From contig NZ_CYSP01000010.1 in assembly GCF_001298735.1 (NCBI RefSeq), forward strand, positions 1 through 64,000: a stretch of DNA of 64,000 nucleotides, written 5' to 3'. The position numbers were made by a program, and so were the translations under genes. This DNA comes from Propionispora sp. 2/2-37 (lineage in GTDB: Bacteria; Bacillota; Negativicutes; Propionisporales; Propionisporaceae). Positions 45,783 to 55,439 of this stretch are shown piece by piece (position 1 is the first letter of the stretch; each line of letters starts with the position of its first letter). The notes below the pieces were generated by a model. It did not search any database. It was not told the DNA's origin and worked only from the letters and a program-made list of their open reading frames with translations.

Positions 45783-46596
45783 CTTTATCAATTGTTTGCC
45801 ATTAGATTATGGTTTTAAGCAAGGCGGGTTTAATGAGGGCCTGTACATCTATCCGGAAGTCCCTTCGCGATTAAATCAAGCTTTACTTCAGGGAGAACTG
45901 GACGTCAGCCCGGTATCGTCTATTATTTACGCTTTGCATGCGGATGAGCTTTTGATCCTGCCTGATGTATCCATAAGTGCCGCTGCCGGACTCCAAAGTA
46001 TTTTGCTGGTATCGAAACGGCCGATTGCCGAGTTAAACGGAGCAAAAATAGCTTTGACAGCCAAGTCGGCGACCTCGCATGCCCTGCTCAAAATCGTGCT
46101 GCAACAGGCTTACCAGGTGCAGGCCGATTATTTTATCAGTGGACTGTCTTTAGCGGAAGGGGTGCTGGAAACGGCAGATGCCGTTTTGTTTATTGGCGAC
46201 GATGCCCTGCATGCCTATCTTCATCAACAAGAGCCTTACTATCATTATGATATGGGTGAGGAGTGGCGGAAGTTAACCGGCTTATCTATGGTTTATGCGG
46301 TATGGGCGGTTAACCGTTCTTTTGCTGAACAACAGGCTGACTTGCTACAGCGGATTTACCTTCAGGTGACAGGCGGTTTTTCCTATGGTTTGGTACGTAT
46401 AGAAAAGGCCGCTGCCGTTGCCGAGCATACGTCACCGTTTGACGCCCGGCAGATTGTTACCTATCTATCCCTGCTCAATTATCAATTTACCGAAGCACAT
46501 AAGAAAGCCTTGCTGACATTTTACCGACGTGCCTATGAACTTGCCATAATTCCCAGGATGCCTGTGCTGGATTTTGCCGAGGTGGGCCATGAATAA
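45754..46596 (+). CDS. mqnA: Chorismate dehydratase MqnA
   Basis: Removes water from chorismate to give 3-enolpyruvylbenzoate, the first committed step of the futalosine route. The periplasmic-binding-protein-like fold starts GHINFINCLPLDYG and continues DVSPVSSIIYALHAD, with LTAKSATSHALLKI and LFIGDDAL further on. 280 residues. ATG 45754 follows GATCAGG; the upstream ATG 45733 is deep in mqnE. It overlaps mqnC by 8 bases, so the three mqn genes are translationally linked. Confidence 0.93.
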   Translation: MIQPKLGHINFINCLPLDYGFKQGGFNEGLYIYPEVPSRLNQALLQGELDVSPVSSIIYALHADELLILPDVSISAAAGLQSILLVSKRPIAELNGAKIALTAKSATSHALLKIVLQQAYQVQADYFISGLSLAEGVLETADAVLFIGDDALHAYLHQQEPYYHYDMGEEWRKLTGLSMVYAVWAVNRSFAEQQADLLQRIYLQVTGGFSYGLVRIEKAAAVAEHTSPFDARQIVTYLSLLNYQFTEAHKKALLTFYRRAYELAIIPRMPVLDFAEVGHE

Positions 46597-47629
46597 GCGG
46601 ATTACAGCTGCAGAAGGCACTGAATTATTGTGTCAGGCGGATATCCTGGATTTGGGGCAGGCTGCCGATGCGGTGCGCCGGGAAAAACATCCTGGCGATG
46701 TGGTAACCTTTATTATTGACCGTAATATTAATTATACCAATGTATGTGTCAGCCAATGCCGCTTCTGTGCATTTTACCGCCCTGCCGGTCATAAGGATGC
46801 TTATGTATTGCCTAGAGAAGTTATTCTTGAAAAAATCAGGGAAGCCATGAATGCCGGTGGTACACAAATTATGCTGCAGGGAGGGTTGAATCCGGAACTG
46901 GGATTTTCTTATTATCTTGATTTATTGCAGTCAATAAAAAAAGAGTATGCGATTACCATTCATTCGTTTACCCCGACCGAAGTACTTTATCTGGCACAAA
47001 GAGAAGGATTGTCAATAAAAGAGACATTAATCCGTTTAAAAGAAGCAGGCCTGGATTCCCTGCCGGGGGGCGGGGCCGAAATTCTTGTAGACGAGGTGCG
47101 CCGTCAGGTTAGTCCGGGTAAAATCAGTGCAGGGGACTGGCTTGCGGTAATGGAAGCCGCACATCGTGCCGGACTGGCAACAACGGCTACCATGGTAATT
47201 GGTATGGGAGAAACAACGGAACAACGGATCGAGCATATGGAAAAACTCCGCCGGCTTCAGGATCAAACCGGGGGATTCCGGGCATTTATTATGTGGTCCT
47301 ATCAACCGGGCAACACGGAGCTGGGCGGTGAGAAAATATCGGCCTGGGAATACTTGCGTACTCTGGCAGTGGCCAGGCTGTATCTGGACAATATCAGCCA
47401 TGTTCAGGGATCGTGGGTAACGCAGGGTGAACGGGTTGGGCAGCTGACCCTAGCTTTTGGTGCCGACGATTTAGGCAGTATTATGCTGGAAGAAAACGTT
47501 GTAAGGGCAGCGGGAACACAATATCAAATGTCGATCAATAAAATGAAGGAACTGATTCGTGCGGCGGGTAGGCGCCCTGCACAGCGTGATACGGAATATA
47601 ACATTATCAAATTGTTTTCTGAGGTGTAG
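46589..47629 (+). CDS. mqnC: Cyclic dehypoxanthine futalosine synthase MqnC
   Basis: Radical SAM enzyme that cyclises dehypoxanthine futalosine. Motif NVCVSQCRFCAFYRPAG carries Cys-x3-Cys-x2-Cys, then MLQGGLNPELGFSYY, FTPTEVLYLA and WSYQPGNTEL. It resembles MqnE along its length, as usual for this pair. 346 residues from ATG 46589 with GAGGTGGG immediately upstream. Confidence 0.93.
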   Translation: MNKRITAAEGTELLCQADILDLGQAADAVRREKHPGDVVTFIIDRNINYTNVCVSQCRFCAFYRPAGHKDAYVLPREVILEKIREAMNAGGTQIMLQGGLNPELGFSYYLDLLQSIKKEYAITIHSFTPTEVLYLAQREGLSIKETLIRLKEAGLDSLPGGGAEILVDEVRRQVSPGKISAGDWLAVMEAAHRAGLATTATMVIGMGETTEQRIEHMEKLRRLQDQTGGFRAFIMWSYQPGNTELGGEKISAWEYLRTLAVARLYLDNISHVQGSWVTQGERVGQLTLAFGADDLGSIMLEENVVRAAGTQYQMSINKMKELIRAAGRRPAQRDTEYNIIKLFSEV

Positions 47630-47631
47630 TG

Positions 47632-48456
47632 ATGAATTTACTTACAACGGAATTTGCAGTTATCGGCGGTTCGGGGACATTATCCAGTAATTTTCCACAG
47701 GGGATTGACGATGCAGGAGTTACCTTGCTGGCTGATGAACTGGAGTTTGAAACCCCTTATGGACTAAGTCCGGCCTTTCGTTTATTTAGCGTTGACGGCA
47801 GGCAGGTACTTACCTGCCGTATGCATGGCTGGCGCAGCGGGATCAGTCGCGCCGATGCTTCACGCCAGGTCTTCTGGGTTTTGCGTGAGGCCGGTGTAAA
47901 ACGGATTATAGCGGAGGGCGGCGTGGGTTCGGTCAACCATCTGCTTGATCCGCGCGACTTTGTTATTCCGCATGATTATATCGACATGTCTCTCCGGAAG
48001 GACGTAGGGCTGGAGGGAAAATATCTTTTGATTATGCGGGATGCTCTTTGTCCGGAAATTCGTGATATCCTTCTGCAGAATACCAGGAAACAGTATACAG
48101 GACGTATTTTTGAGCGCGGAATTTATGCAGTGACGGAAGGTAGGCACTTTGAAAGCCCGGCAGAAATTGCCATGATGCGGGGAAATGCCGATATTGTCGG
48201 CCAAAGCCTGTGTCCGGAAGTCTATCTGGCACGAGAAATTGGAGCTTGCTACGCAGGGCTGTACTTTGTGGTTAACTATGGTGAAGGCGTGGTGAAAGAC
48301 TGGTCGCACCAGCAGCTTAAAGACATTTTTTACGATGACGCACCCATGATTGGCCGCATTATTATCAATACCATCCGGGACCTGGCGGCGACGGGAAAAT
48401 GCGGCTGTCGTGAATTAAGAAAAGAAACCTTGCTGAAAACTATTTACAATAAGTAG
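47632..48456 (+). CDS. MTAP/PNP-family nucleoside phosphorylase in the menaquinone operon
   Basis: A 274-residue trimeric-type phosphorylase: GGSGTLSS at residues about 13-20, CRMHGWRSG near 63-71, VNHLLDPRDFVIPHDYIDM, and FVVNYGEGVVKDW near 209-221. In methylthioadenosine phosphorylases the base-specificity motif is Asp-Tyr-Asp; here it is Asn-Tyr-Gly, which favours 6-oxopurines such as hypoxanthine. Placed between mqnC and guaA, it is a candidate for the step that removes the base from (amino)futalosine, since mqnB is not present. ATG 47632 has GAGGTG six bases upstream. The substrate is inference. Confidence 0.8.
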   Translation: MNLLTTEFAVIGGSGTLSSNFPQGIDDAGVTLLADELEFETPYGLSPAFRLFSVDGRQVLTCRMHGWRSGISRADASRQVFWVLREAGVKRIIAEGGVGSVNHLLDPRDFVIPHDYIDMSLRKDVGLEGKYLLIMRDALCPEIRDILLQNTRKQYTGRIFERGIYAVTEGRHFESPAEIAMMRGNADIVGQSLCPEVYLAREIGACYAGLYFVVNYGEGVVKDWSHQQLKDIFYDDAPMIGRIIINTIRDLAATGKCGCRELRKETLLKTIYNK

Positions 48457-48502
48457 CAGGATATGATATATTACGCTCAAAGCAGGAGGGATAATAATAT
48501 TT

Positions 48503-50038
48503 ATGAAGCATAGTGAATTGATCATCATCATGGATTTTGGCGGCCAATACAGCCAGCTAATTGCCAGACGTGTCCGCGAATGCGGTGTGTACTGTGAGAT
48601 TGTGCCGTTCAATACTGCAATTGAAAAAATTGCCGGCATGAATCCCAGGGGTATTTTATTTTCGGGCGGACCGTCCAGTGTCTATGGTGATAACGCACCT
48701 GTCTGTGACACGAAAATTTTTGAAATCGGCATTCCTGTTTTGGGAATATGCTACGGTATGCAGTTTATGGCACATACCCTGGGCGGCAAGGTGGCTCATG
48801 CCGCTACCAGGGAGTATGGCAATACCCGCCTGTATCTTGACGGGTATGAGGGAATATTTACCGAAATCAGCAATGAAACGCAAGTTTGGATGAGCCATGG
48901 CGACTACATCGAAGCGGCACCAGCCGGATTTAGCGTTACTGCCCATACCAACAGCACACCGGTAGCGGCTATGGCCAATGAGCAGAAACGCATCTATGGC
49001 GTTCAGTTTCATCCCGAGGTAGTGCATACGCCCGAAGGCATGAAGATGTTGCGCAATTTCTTGTTTAACATCTGCGGATGTACCGGTGACTGGAATATGG
49101 GGTCCTTTGTGGATAAGGCCATCCAGGCAATCCGGGAGCAGGTAGGCAATAAACGGGTTTTATGCGCGCTGAGCGGCGGTATTGATTCGTCCGTGGCTGC
49201 CGTGCTGGTGCACCGTGCCGTTGGTGACCAGCTAACTTGTGTGTTTGTAAATCATGGCTTTTTGCGTAAAGGTGAGCCGGAACAGGTGGTAAAAACCTTC
49301 CGTGACGGCTTTAAAATGAATCTTGTGTATGCCAATGTGGTAGACCGCTTCATGAAACGGGTCGACGGTGTAACCGATCCCGAGCAGAAGCGTAAAATTA
49401 TCGGTGAAGAATTTATTCGCGTTTTTGAAACGGAAGCCGCCAAACTAGGCAAAATTGATTTTTTGGTGCAAGGCACGTTATATCCGGATGTGGTTGAAAG
49501 CGGCACGGCAACGGCAGCTGTTATTAAAAGCCATCATAATGTGGGTGGTTTGCCGGAGGATATGCAGTTTGAACTGGTTGAACCCTTACGCGAATTGTTT
49601 AAGGATGAGGTTCGTGCTTTGGCCAGAGAGTTGAATTTACCGGAAGATATCGTTTGGCGTCAGCCCTTCCCCGGGCCGGGACTGGCCATCCGGATTATTG
49701 GCGAAATTACTGAAGAACGGCTGGAGATTTTACGGGACGCCGATGCGATTGTACACCAGGAAATAAAGGCTGCAGGCCTGTATCGGAAAGTATGGCAATC
49801 TTTTGCGATATTGCCGGCAATGAAAAGCGTTGGTGTTATGGGTGATGAACGTACTTATGCCTATACGGTGGGGCTGCGGATCGTGTCCAGTGAAGACGGT
49901 ATGACAGCCGACTGGGTGAGACTGCCGTATGAAGTTTTGGATACTATTTCACGGCGTATTGTCAACGAAGTAAAAGGTGTAAACAGAGTCGTATATGATA
50001 TCACTTCCAAACCGCCTTCTACGATTGAATGGGAGTAA
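48503..50038 (+). CDS. guaA: GMP synthase (glutamine-hydrolysing)
   Basis: Converts XMP to GMP. N-terminal glutamine amidotransferase with catalytic Cys in LGICYGMQ (about 82-89) and the His-Glu pair in [11 protein letters not shown] pyrophosphatase with P-loop [11 protein letters not shown] (about 226-236); C-terminal dimerisation domain ending [13 protein letters not shown]. 511 residues, full length. AGGAGGG lies about 14 bases upstream. No guanine riboswitch can fit in the 46-base gap before it. Confidence 0.97.
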   Translation: MKHSELIIIMDFGGQYSQLIARRVRECGVYCEIVPFNTAIEKIAGMNPRGILFSGGPSSVYGDNAPVCDTKIFEIGIPVLGICYGMQFMAHTLGGKVAHAATREYGNTRLYLDGYEGIFTEISNETQVWMSHGDYIEAAPAGFSVTAHTNSTPVAAMANEQKRIYGVQFHPEVVHTPEGMKMLRNFLFNICGCTGDWNMGSFVDKAIQAIREQVGNKRVLCALSGGIDSSVAAVLVHRAVGDQLTCVFVNHGFLRKGEPEQVVKTFRDGFKMNLVYANVVDRFMKRVDGVTDPEQKRKIIGEEFIRVFETEAAKLGKIDFLVQGTLYPDVVESGTATAAVIKSHHNVGGLPEDMQFELVEPLRELFKDEVRALARELNLPEDIVWRQPFPGPGLAIRIIGEITEERLEILRDADAIVHQEIKAAGLYRKVWQSFAILPAMKSVGVMGDERTYAYTVGLRIVSSEDGMTADWVRLPYEVLDTISRRIVNEVKGVNRVVYDITSKPPSTIEWE

Positions 50039-50047
50039 TCCCAGCGT

Positions 50048-50096
50048 AAAATCCTGTAGAACCTTGTAAATTGAGGTTTTACAGGATTTTTTCTAT
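50048..50096 (+). terminator. Terminator after guaA
   Basis: AAAATCCTGTA...AACCT pairs with AGGTT...TACAGGATTTT, then TTCTAT. Confidence 0.8.
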
Positions 50097-50120
50097 ACAG
50101 AGGCCGCTATAAATATGAAT

Positions 50121-50150
50121 AAACATAAATTAAATATTTAATTTATGTTT
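50121..50150. repeat. 30-base perfect AT-rich palindrome
   Basis: AAACATAAATTAAAT is followed directly by its complement, with no loop. It lies between the guaA terminator and the promoter of the YesM kinase. The rest of 50151-50260 shows no gene. It could be an operator or a terminator-like structure for the opposite strand. Confidence 0.55.
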
Positions 50151-50260
50151 TGAAGAATAGAGGAGTTGCTAGCTATTTGTAGAAGTAAATGAATCATTGA
50201 CTCAATAGTGATAAACAGCCGTCAGAAGAAAAATAACAAAAATTCCATTTATTTCTAGAC

Positions 50261-50290
50261 TTGGCTGTTTCAGAAAATTATAATTATATT
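50261..50290 (+). promoter_or_regulatory. Possible promoter for the YesM/YesN operon
   Basis: TTGGCT, 18 bases, TATATT, 26 bases before the GTG start of the kinase. Confidence 0.35.
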
Positions 50291-50315
50291 GAAAACCAAG
50301 ATGCAGGCGAAGTAG

Positions 50316-52094
50316 GTGATCAAACCCTTGCTTACTTCCTTCTTGAAGGGGAAGAGTATCCGTTTTAAATTACAGTTATATTTTTTTTCTCTGATTTTAC
50401 TGCCTATTATTACCATGGGAATGATCGGTGATGTGATTTACAGCAAGGCCATGGAGGAGGAAGTGAATACTCACACGGCACAAATGATTGGAAAAGTTAC
50501 CGATAATGTAGAGTTTTACATTCATGATATGGAAAACTTAATCTATTATCTGGCGAATGATCCCCGGGTTAAGCAGTTTCTCAATGCTTCAGAGAATGAA
50601 TTATCGCAGTCAGGCAATGAGCAAAAAGGCGAAGTTTACAAGGTTTTAGCAACTTATAAATCCATTCATCCGGAGATTGCCGGAATTATGGTGGTCAGTG
50701 AAAATGACCGGTATGCCAGTAATGAAATGACGACAATTTCCAGAGATCCGCTTACTGCCGAGATGTGGTACAAACGTTCTGTTGCTGAAGCCAATACGGT
50801 ACAGCTATTCAGTAAGCCTATCGGGCGCAATATCATGACCAATATTAACTATAGTGCGGATGATGTTGTTGCGGTTGCCAAAGCGGTTAAAAATCCTCTT
50901 ACTGGCAGATGTATGGGAGTCATTCTTATTGATATGAAGCTGGAGGTCATCAAGAAATTGATTGATGGTATCACGCTGGGGAAAAAAGGATTTTTGTATA
51001 TTATGGATGAAAATGGCGGAATTGTTTATGCTCCAATTAATCCGATTGTCTATCGTGTGAATTATGAATGGCTGGGCGAGCAGTCTGGCAGTACGGTAAA
51101 AAAAATAAAAGATGACCGTTATCAGATTATGTATAAAGAATCGGATTATACAAAATGGAAGACTGTCGGCGTATTTTCACTGAACGAAACGCTGGGCGAG
51201 GTAGCTCAAAACCGGTATTATTCTTTTTTTATTGCATTAATTACGCTGATGCTGGCCACGATCGCATCCCTGTTTTTTACGGCATCCATTGCCAAACCGC
51301 TGCTTGCACTTGGCAAGCTTATGCATAGAGCGGAAGACGGAGATCTTTCCGTACGGTTCCATAGCCGCTACAACGATGAAATTGGACGGTTAGGCAATAG
51401 TTTTAACAGAATGATCGGAGAAATCAGCAAGCTGATCGATATGGTCTATGAGGAGCAAAAAAGCAAGCGTGAAGCAGAACTGAAAACCTTGCAGGCGCAG
51501 ATAAAACCACATTTTTTGTATAATACACTGGATACCATTCAATGGATGGCACAAGCGCAGGGGATGGCGGATATTGTCAAGATGGTCAACGCTTTGGCGA
51601 AACTATTCCGTATTGCTTTGAGCCGTGGCAGGGAGGTCATCAAGGTACGGGAGGAGTTGGAACATGTCAATAGTTACCTGACTATTCAGACAGTTAGATA
51701 TGAGGGAAAGCTGGAGTATGATATTAGCTTTGAAGAAGATATATTGGAGTGCGAAGTAATCAAGCTGATTCTGCAGCCCGTTGTTGAAAATGCCATTTAC
51801 CATGGTATCCATGCTAAGCGTGGCAAAGGTAAAATCAGCATCTACGCCGGTAAAGAGCAGGGGAATCTTTGTTTTATTGTTCGTGACAATGGGAAAGGGA
51901 TGACTCCGGAAAAAATAAAGCAGATAACGGAGATGTTAAGAGCCAATAGGTCGCCTGAACAGTCAGGTTATGGCATGTTTAATGTTCATGAGCGCATCCG
52001 GTTATCTTTTGGTGTGGAGTACGGTTTGCAATTTGAAAGCGAATATGAGGCAGGCACGGTAGTAAAGATAATACATCCGCTTATGAAAGGGTGA
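50316..52094 (+). CDS. YesM-family membrane sensor histidine kinase
   Basis: A 592-residue kinase. Membrane segments lie at about 20-44 and 300-325, enclosing an extracellular dCache-like sensor of about 255 residues. A HAMP domain (about 320-375) is followed by the His_kinase box LQAQIKPHFLYNTLDTIQWM and a HATPase (LILQPVVENAIYHGI, DNGKGM). This is the YesM type that controls sugar-uptake genes. It starts at GTG 50316 after AGGCGAAG. The regulator follows after 6 bases and a double sugar-binding protein follows that. Confidence 0.92.
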   Translation: MIKPLLTSFLKGKSIRFKLQLYFFSLILLPIITMGMIGDVIYSKAMEEEVNTHTAQMIGKVTDNVEFYIHDMENLIYYLANDPRVKQFLNASENELSQSGNEQKGEVYKVLATYKSIHPEIAGIMVVSENDRYASNEMTTISRDPLTAEMWYKRSVAEANTVQLFSKPIGRNIMTNINYSADDVVAVAKAVKNPLTGRCMGVILIDMKLEVIKKLIDGITLGKKGFLYIMDENGGIVYAPINPIVYRVNYEWLGEQSGSTVKKIKDDRYQIMYKESDYTKWKTVGVFSLNETLGEVAQNRYYSFFIALITLMLATIASLFFTASIAKPLLALGKLMHRAEDGDLSVRFHSRYNDEIGRLGNSFNRMIGEISKLIDMVYEEQKSKREAELKTLQAQIKPHFLYNTLDTIQWMAQAQGMADIVKMVNALAKLFRIALSRGREVIKVREELEHVNSYLTIQTVRYEGKLEYDISFEEDILECEVIKLILQPVVENAIYHGIHAKRGKGKISIYAGKEQGNLCFIVRDNGKGMTPEKIKQITEMLRANRSPEQSGYGMFNVHERIRLSFGVEYGLQFESEYEAGTVVKIIHPLMKG

Positions 52095-52100
52095 AGCTGA

Positions 52101-53315
52101 ATGTATAAGGTCCTGATTGCTGACGATGAACCGATTATTCGTAGAGGGCTGAGAGGCTTAATTGACTGGAAGGATCTGGGTCTGGAGGTCGTGGGTGAGG
52201 CGGAAGACGGTGAAATGGCTTTGGCTCAGGTTCAAGCGCTGCAGCCGGATATATTGCTCATGGACATCTGCATGCCTTTTCTCAGCGGCCTGGAGCTGGC
52301 CGAGCTGCTTACTCAGGTAGCAGCAAAGCAATGTATGGTGATAGTCATAACCGGACATGATGAGTTCTCTTATGCGCAGCAGGCTGTTCGCTTGCATTTA
52401 TTTGATTATTTGTTAAAACCCGTATGCAGGGAACATCTGCTGGCTGTTCTCAATAAGGCTAAAGGCGAGATCGCCCGGAGCGGGGACAGGGAACATTTTC
52501 TTCAATGGGCCAATCAGCAAATGTGTAGAAATTTACCGGCGATTAAAGAGCAGTTTTTTTCCGATTGGACCGGCGGCCGGTTGACAGAGCCGGGAATTAA
52601 AGAACAATTGAGCTTTTTTCATTTGGAGTACCGGGAACCTTCCGGTATGATAGTGATAAAAATTATGGAGAAAATCAATAGAGACGAAACGGTGAAACAA
52701 TGGGATAAGCAGGTACTGGTGTTTGCTGTGGAAAATATCGTGAATGAAATTTTGGAGAGTAGTTCGGGTACTATGGTATTTCACGATAAATCCGGCCATG
52801 TGATCGCTATTACGGCGATCACGCAGATGAGTGTCTGGCTTACATACGGAGCAAAAATTGAAGCTATGGTGGAAACATATTTAAAGAAAACCGTGTTTGT
52901 CGCGCAGAAGGGTATTGATGGGCTGGCACAGGTTGCAGTGGTGTATGCCGGCTTGCTGGCAGATATAAACAATAAAACCAATTGTACCCCTATTGTGATG
53001 CTCACGCAAAAATATATCGAGAGTAATTTCTATAAAGAAGATTTGTCTTTGCAAGAGGTAGCCGATCATATGCAAATTAGTGCTACCTATCTAAGCAGGT
53101 TGTTAAAGCAGGAAACAGGCTTGTCTTTTATTGACTATCTGACTCATGTGAGAGTCAGTAAGGCCATTCAGTTAATGGGTGACCCGGGGATCAAAATATA
53201 TGAAATCGCAGAGCGTGTGGGTTATAGCAGTCAGCATTATTTTAGTACAGCTTTTAAAAAGGCCTTTGGCGTCTCACCTGTTGAGTATCGGAAAGGGAGG
53301 CCGCAGCATTGTTGA
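52101..53315 (+). CDS. YesN-family response regulator with AraC-type DNA-binding domain
   Basis: A 404-residue regulator. The receiver (1 to about 120) has IADDEPIIRRGL and phospho-acceptor Asp55 (LLMDICMPF). A linker of about 170 residues leads to an AraC-type HTH pair at about 300-400 (SLQEVADHMQISATYLSRLL and VGYSSQHYFSTAFKKAFG). It should activate the importer operon at 55440 onward. Its end overlaps the double binding-protein gene by 7 bases, so the three genes form one operon. Confidence 0.93.
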   Translation: MYKVLIADDEPIIRRGLRGLIDWKDLGLEVVGEAEDGEMALAQVQALQPDILLMDICMPFLSGLELAELLTQVAAKQCMVIVITGHDEFSYAQQAVRLHLFDYLLKPVCREHLLAVLNKAKGEIARSGDREHFLQWANQQMCRNLPAIKEQFFSDWTGGRLTEPGIKEQLSFFHLEYREPSGMIVIKIMEKINRDETVKQWDKQVLVFAVENIVNEILESSSGTMVFHDKSGHVIAITAITQMSVWLTYGAKIEAMVETYLKKTVFVAQKGIDGLAQVAVVYAGLLADINNKTNCTPIVMLTQKYIESNFYKEDLSLQEVADHMQISATYLSRLLKQETGLSFIDYLTHVRVSKAIQLMGDPGIKIYEIAERVGYSSQHYFSTAFKKAFGVSPVEYRKGRPQHC

Positions 53316-55204
53316 AGACCGTGTACTATAGGTATATACAATATATAATCGTGCTGGCAGTCGTGACCCTGGCAGTATTTTCTATTATGCAATATTGGCA
53401 AAACCGTAGCAGCAGTGAGGAGTGCAGCAGTCCGGTGAAATTTTTGATTGGGGTATCACAGGCTAATCTAATTGAACCCTGGCGCGTGGCCATGAACGAG
53501 GAAATAAAAAAAGAAGCCCTGGCCTATAAAGATGTACGGGTGGTTTTTAGCGATGCGGCACAAAGTTCAGACAAGCAGATTCGGGATGTGGAAGCATTAC
53601 TGCAGCAAGGTATCGATTTACTGATTATTTCGCCTAATGATTCGGCGAAATTGACACCGATCGTATCGAAGGCCTATAAAAAGATACCTGTTATCGTATT
53701 GGATCGGGCAGTGGAGGGAGCTGATTACACGCTCTTTATCGGACCGGACAACAAGTTTATCGGTAAGGAAGCCGGCAGGTATGTCCTGGATTTGCTGCGC
53801 AGCAGCGGGGGAAAGGTAGTGGAAATTCAGGGTTTAGCCGGTTCACCTCCGGTACGCGAAAGAAGTGAAGGATTCCGTGAAGTCCTTAAGAATTATCCTC
53901 AGATAGAAATTGTCAAGACGATGGAAGCCGACTGGCAAAAGGATAAAGCGGAAGATAAGATGGCGGAGATATTAACCCGGAGCAGGGATATTGACATTGT
54001 GTTTGCCCATAACGATCCGATGGCACTGGGTGCCTATCAGGCAGTCAAAAAGGCGGGGGGAATTCCAGGAATAAAATTTATCGGCGTTGATGGGTTAAGC
54101 GGCCCCGGCGGGGGATTACAACTGGTGCGTGACGGTGTTCTGAAGGGAACATATACTTGCTCTACCGGGGGAAAAGAAGCTGTACGCTACGCTATCGATA
54201 TACTGAACCATGAAAAGGGAGTTCCTAAAAAAATTATTTTACGGAGCAACAAAATCACTGCCGATAATCTAGCTGAGTATTTGCAAAATGAACGGCAGGT
54301 GGCGAAAGATCCCAGCCATGAAAGCCGGAAGATACGTATTGGATTCTCGCAATTAGGCAGGGAGAGCGAATGGCGGATGGCAAATTCAGATTCGATCAAA
54401 CGGGCGGCAGCCGATGCGCGGGTGGAGTTGTTTTTTGAGGAAGCCGACCAAAAGCAGGAACGGCAAATCGCAGCCATCCGTTCTTTTATCGCCATGGGCG
54501 TTGATATTATCGCTTTTTCACCCGTGATAGAGACGGGCTGGGATGAAGTACTGCAGGAAGCCAAGCAGGCTAATATCCCTGTTATTTTGATGGACCGAAC
54601 GATTAAGGTCGAAGACGATTCATTATACAGCAGCTTTATTGGTGCTGATTTTCAGGAAGAAGGGCGCAAGGCGGCCCGTTGGCTGATGAACAATACAAAA
54701 GAGCTGGCCAGTGTCAATATTGTTGAACTGCAGGGAACGCTGGGGGCGGCGCCGTCCATTGACCGCAAGCAGGGCTTTGCGGAGGTCATTCAGGACAATA
54801 AAAAATACCGGATTGTTTACTCGGAAATTGGGGATTTTACCAAAGCCAGCGGGAAAAAAATCATGCAGGATATATTAGCAAGGGAGACGACCGATATTCA
54901 GGCAGTATTTGCGCATAATGATGATATGGCTTTAGGTGCCATTGAAGCCCTGGAAGAGTATCATTTGCGGCCAGGCAGGGACATTATGATTGTTTCGATT
55001 GACGCTACCAAAAGTGCCTTTGAGGCGATGCTGCAGGGAAAACTGAATTGTACGGTGGAATGCAATCCGCTTTTAGGGCCGGAACTGATGAAGGCGGCAA
55101 AAGACAGGGTGTCCGGCAAACAACTGCCTATTAAAATTATTGCTGCGGAAAGTATTTTTCCGCAGGAGGTGGCTAGCCAGGAATATAAAAAACGCAAATA
55201 CTGA
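53309..55204 (+). CDS. Membrane-anchored tandem sugar-binding protein, probable accessory sensor
   Basis: A 631-residue protein. An uncleaved N-terminal membrane helix (about 10-28, no lipobox Cys) is followed by two complete Peripla_BP_4 domains. The first, about 42-325, is of the general ribose-binding type (GVSQANLIEPWRVAMNEE, AHNDPMALGAYQAV). The second, about 345-628, is close to the downstream YtfQ-like protein over its whole length, sharing AIRSFI, VDIIAFSP, ETGWDEVLQEAK and NIVELQGT. It follows kinase and regulator in the same operon, so it probably presents bound sugar to the kinase, as XylFII does for LytS. Start TTG 53309 or 53312 follows GGGAGG. Confidence 0.8.
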   Translation: MLKTVYYRYIQYIIVLAVVTLAVFSIMQYWQNRSSSEECSSPVKFLIGVSQANLIEPWRVAMNEEIKKEALAYKDVRVVFSDAAQSSDKQIRDVEALLQQGIDLLIISPNDSAKLTPIVSKAYKKIPVIVLDRAVEGADYTLFIGPDNKFIGKEAGRYVLDLLRSSGGKVVEIQGLAGSPPVRERSEGFREVLKNYPQIEIVKTMEADWQKDKAEDKMAEILTRSRDIDIVFAHNDPMALGAYQAVKKAGGIPGIKFIGVDGLSGPGGGLQLVRDGVLKGTYTCSTGGKEAVRYAIDILNHEKGVPKKIILRSNKITADNLAEYLQNERQVAKDPSHESRKIRIGFSQLGRESEWRMANSDSIKRAAADARVELFFEEADQKQERQIAAIRSFIAMGVDIIAFSPVIETGWDEVLQEAKQANIPVILMDRTIKVEDDSLYSSFIGADFQEEGRKAARWLMNNTKELASVNIVELQGTLGAAPSIDRKQGFAEVIQDNKKYRIVYSEIGDFTKASGKKIMQDILARETTDIQAVFAHNDDMALGAIEALEEYHLRPGRDIMIVSIDATKSAFEAMLQGKLNCTVECNPLLGPELMKAAKDRVSGKQLPIKIIAAESIFPQEVASQEYKKRKY

Positions 55205-55229
55205 TAACAGCAGAATATGGCGGGAGAAG

Positions 55230-55271
55230 CCGCAGCAGGGGGCCAGTGAGACCTGCTGCGGTTATTATTTT
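55230..55271 (+). terminator. Terminator between the sensor operon and the importer operon
   Basis: CCGCAGCAGG pairs with CCTGCTGCGG across 12 bases, then TTATTATTTT. Confidence 0.8.
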
Positions 55272-55439
55272 GTCCGTGCCTTGTTGGTATACAGGCGGAG
55301 GGGAAATGACGGTCGCTTGCTTCTTTAAGTAACCTTGTATGTAAAATCATAAAAAAGTTATGAATATTTAAAATACTTATCGGTAAAAGTGCTTTATAAT
55401 CTTAATTGATTCAAAATTATATTAGGGAGGGGAATGGTT

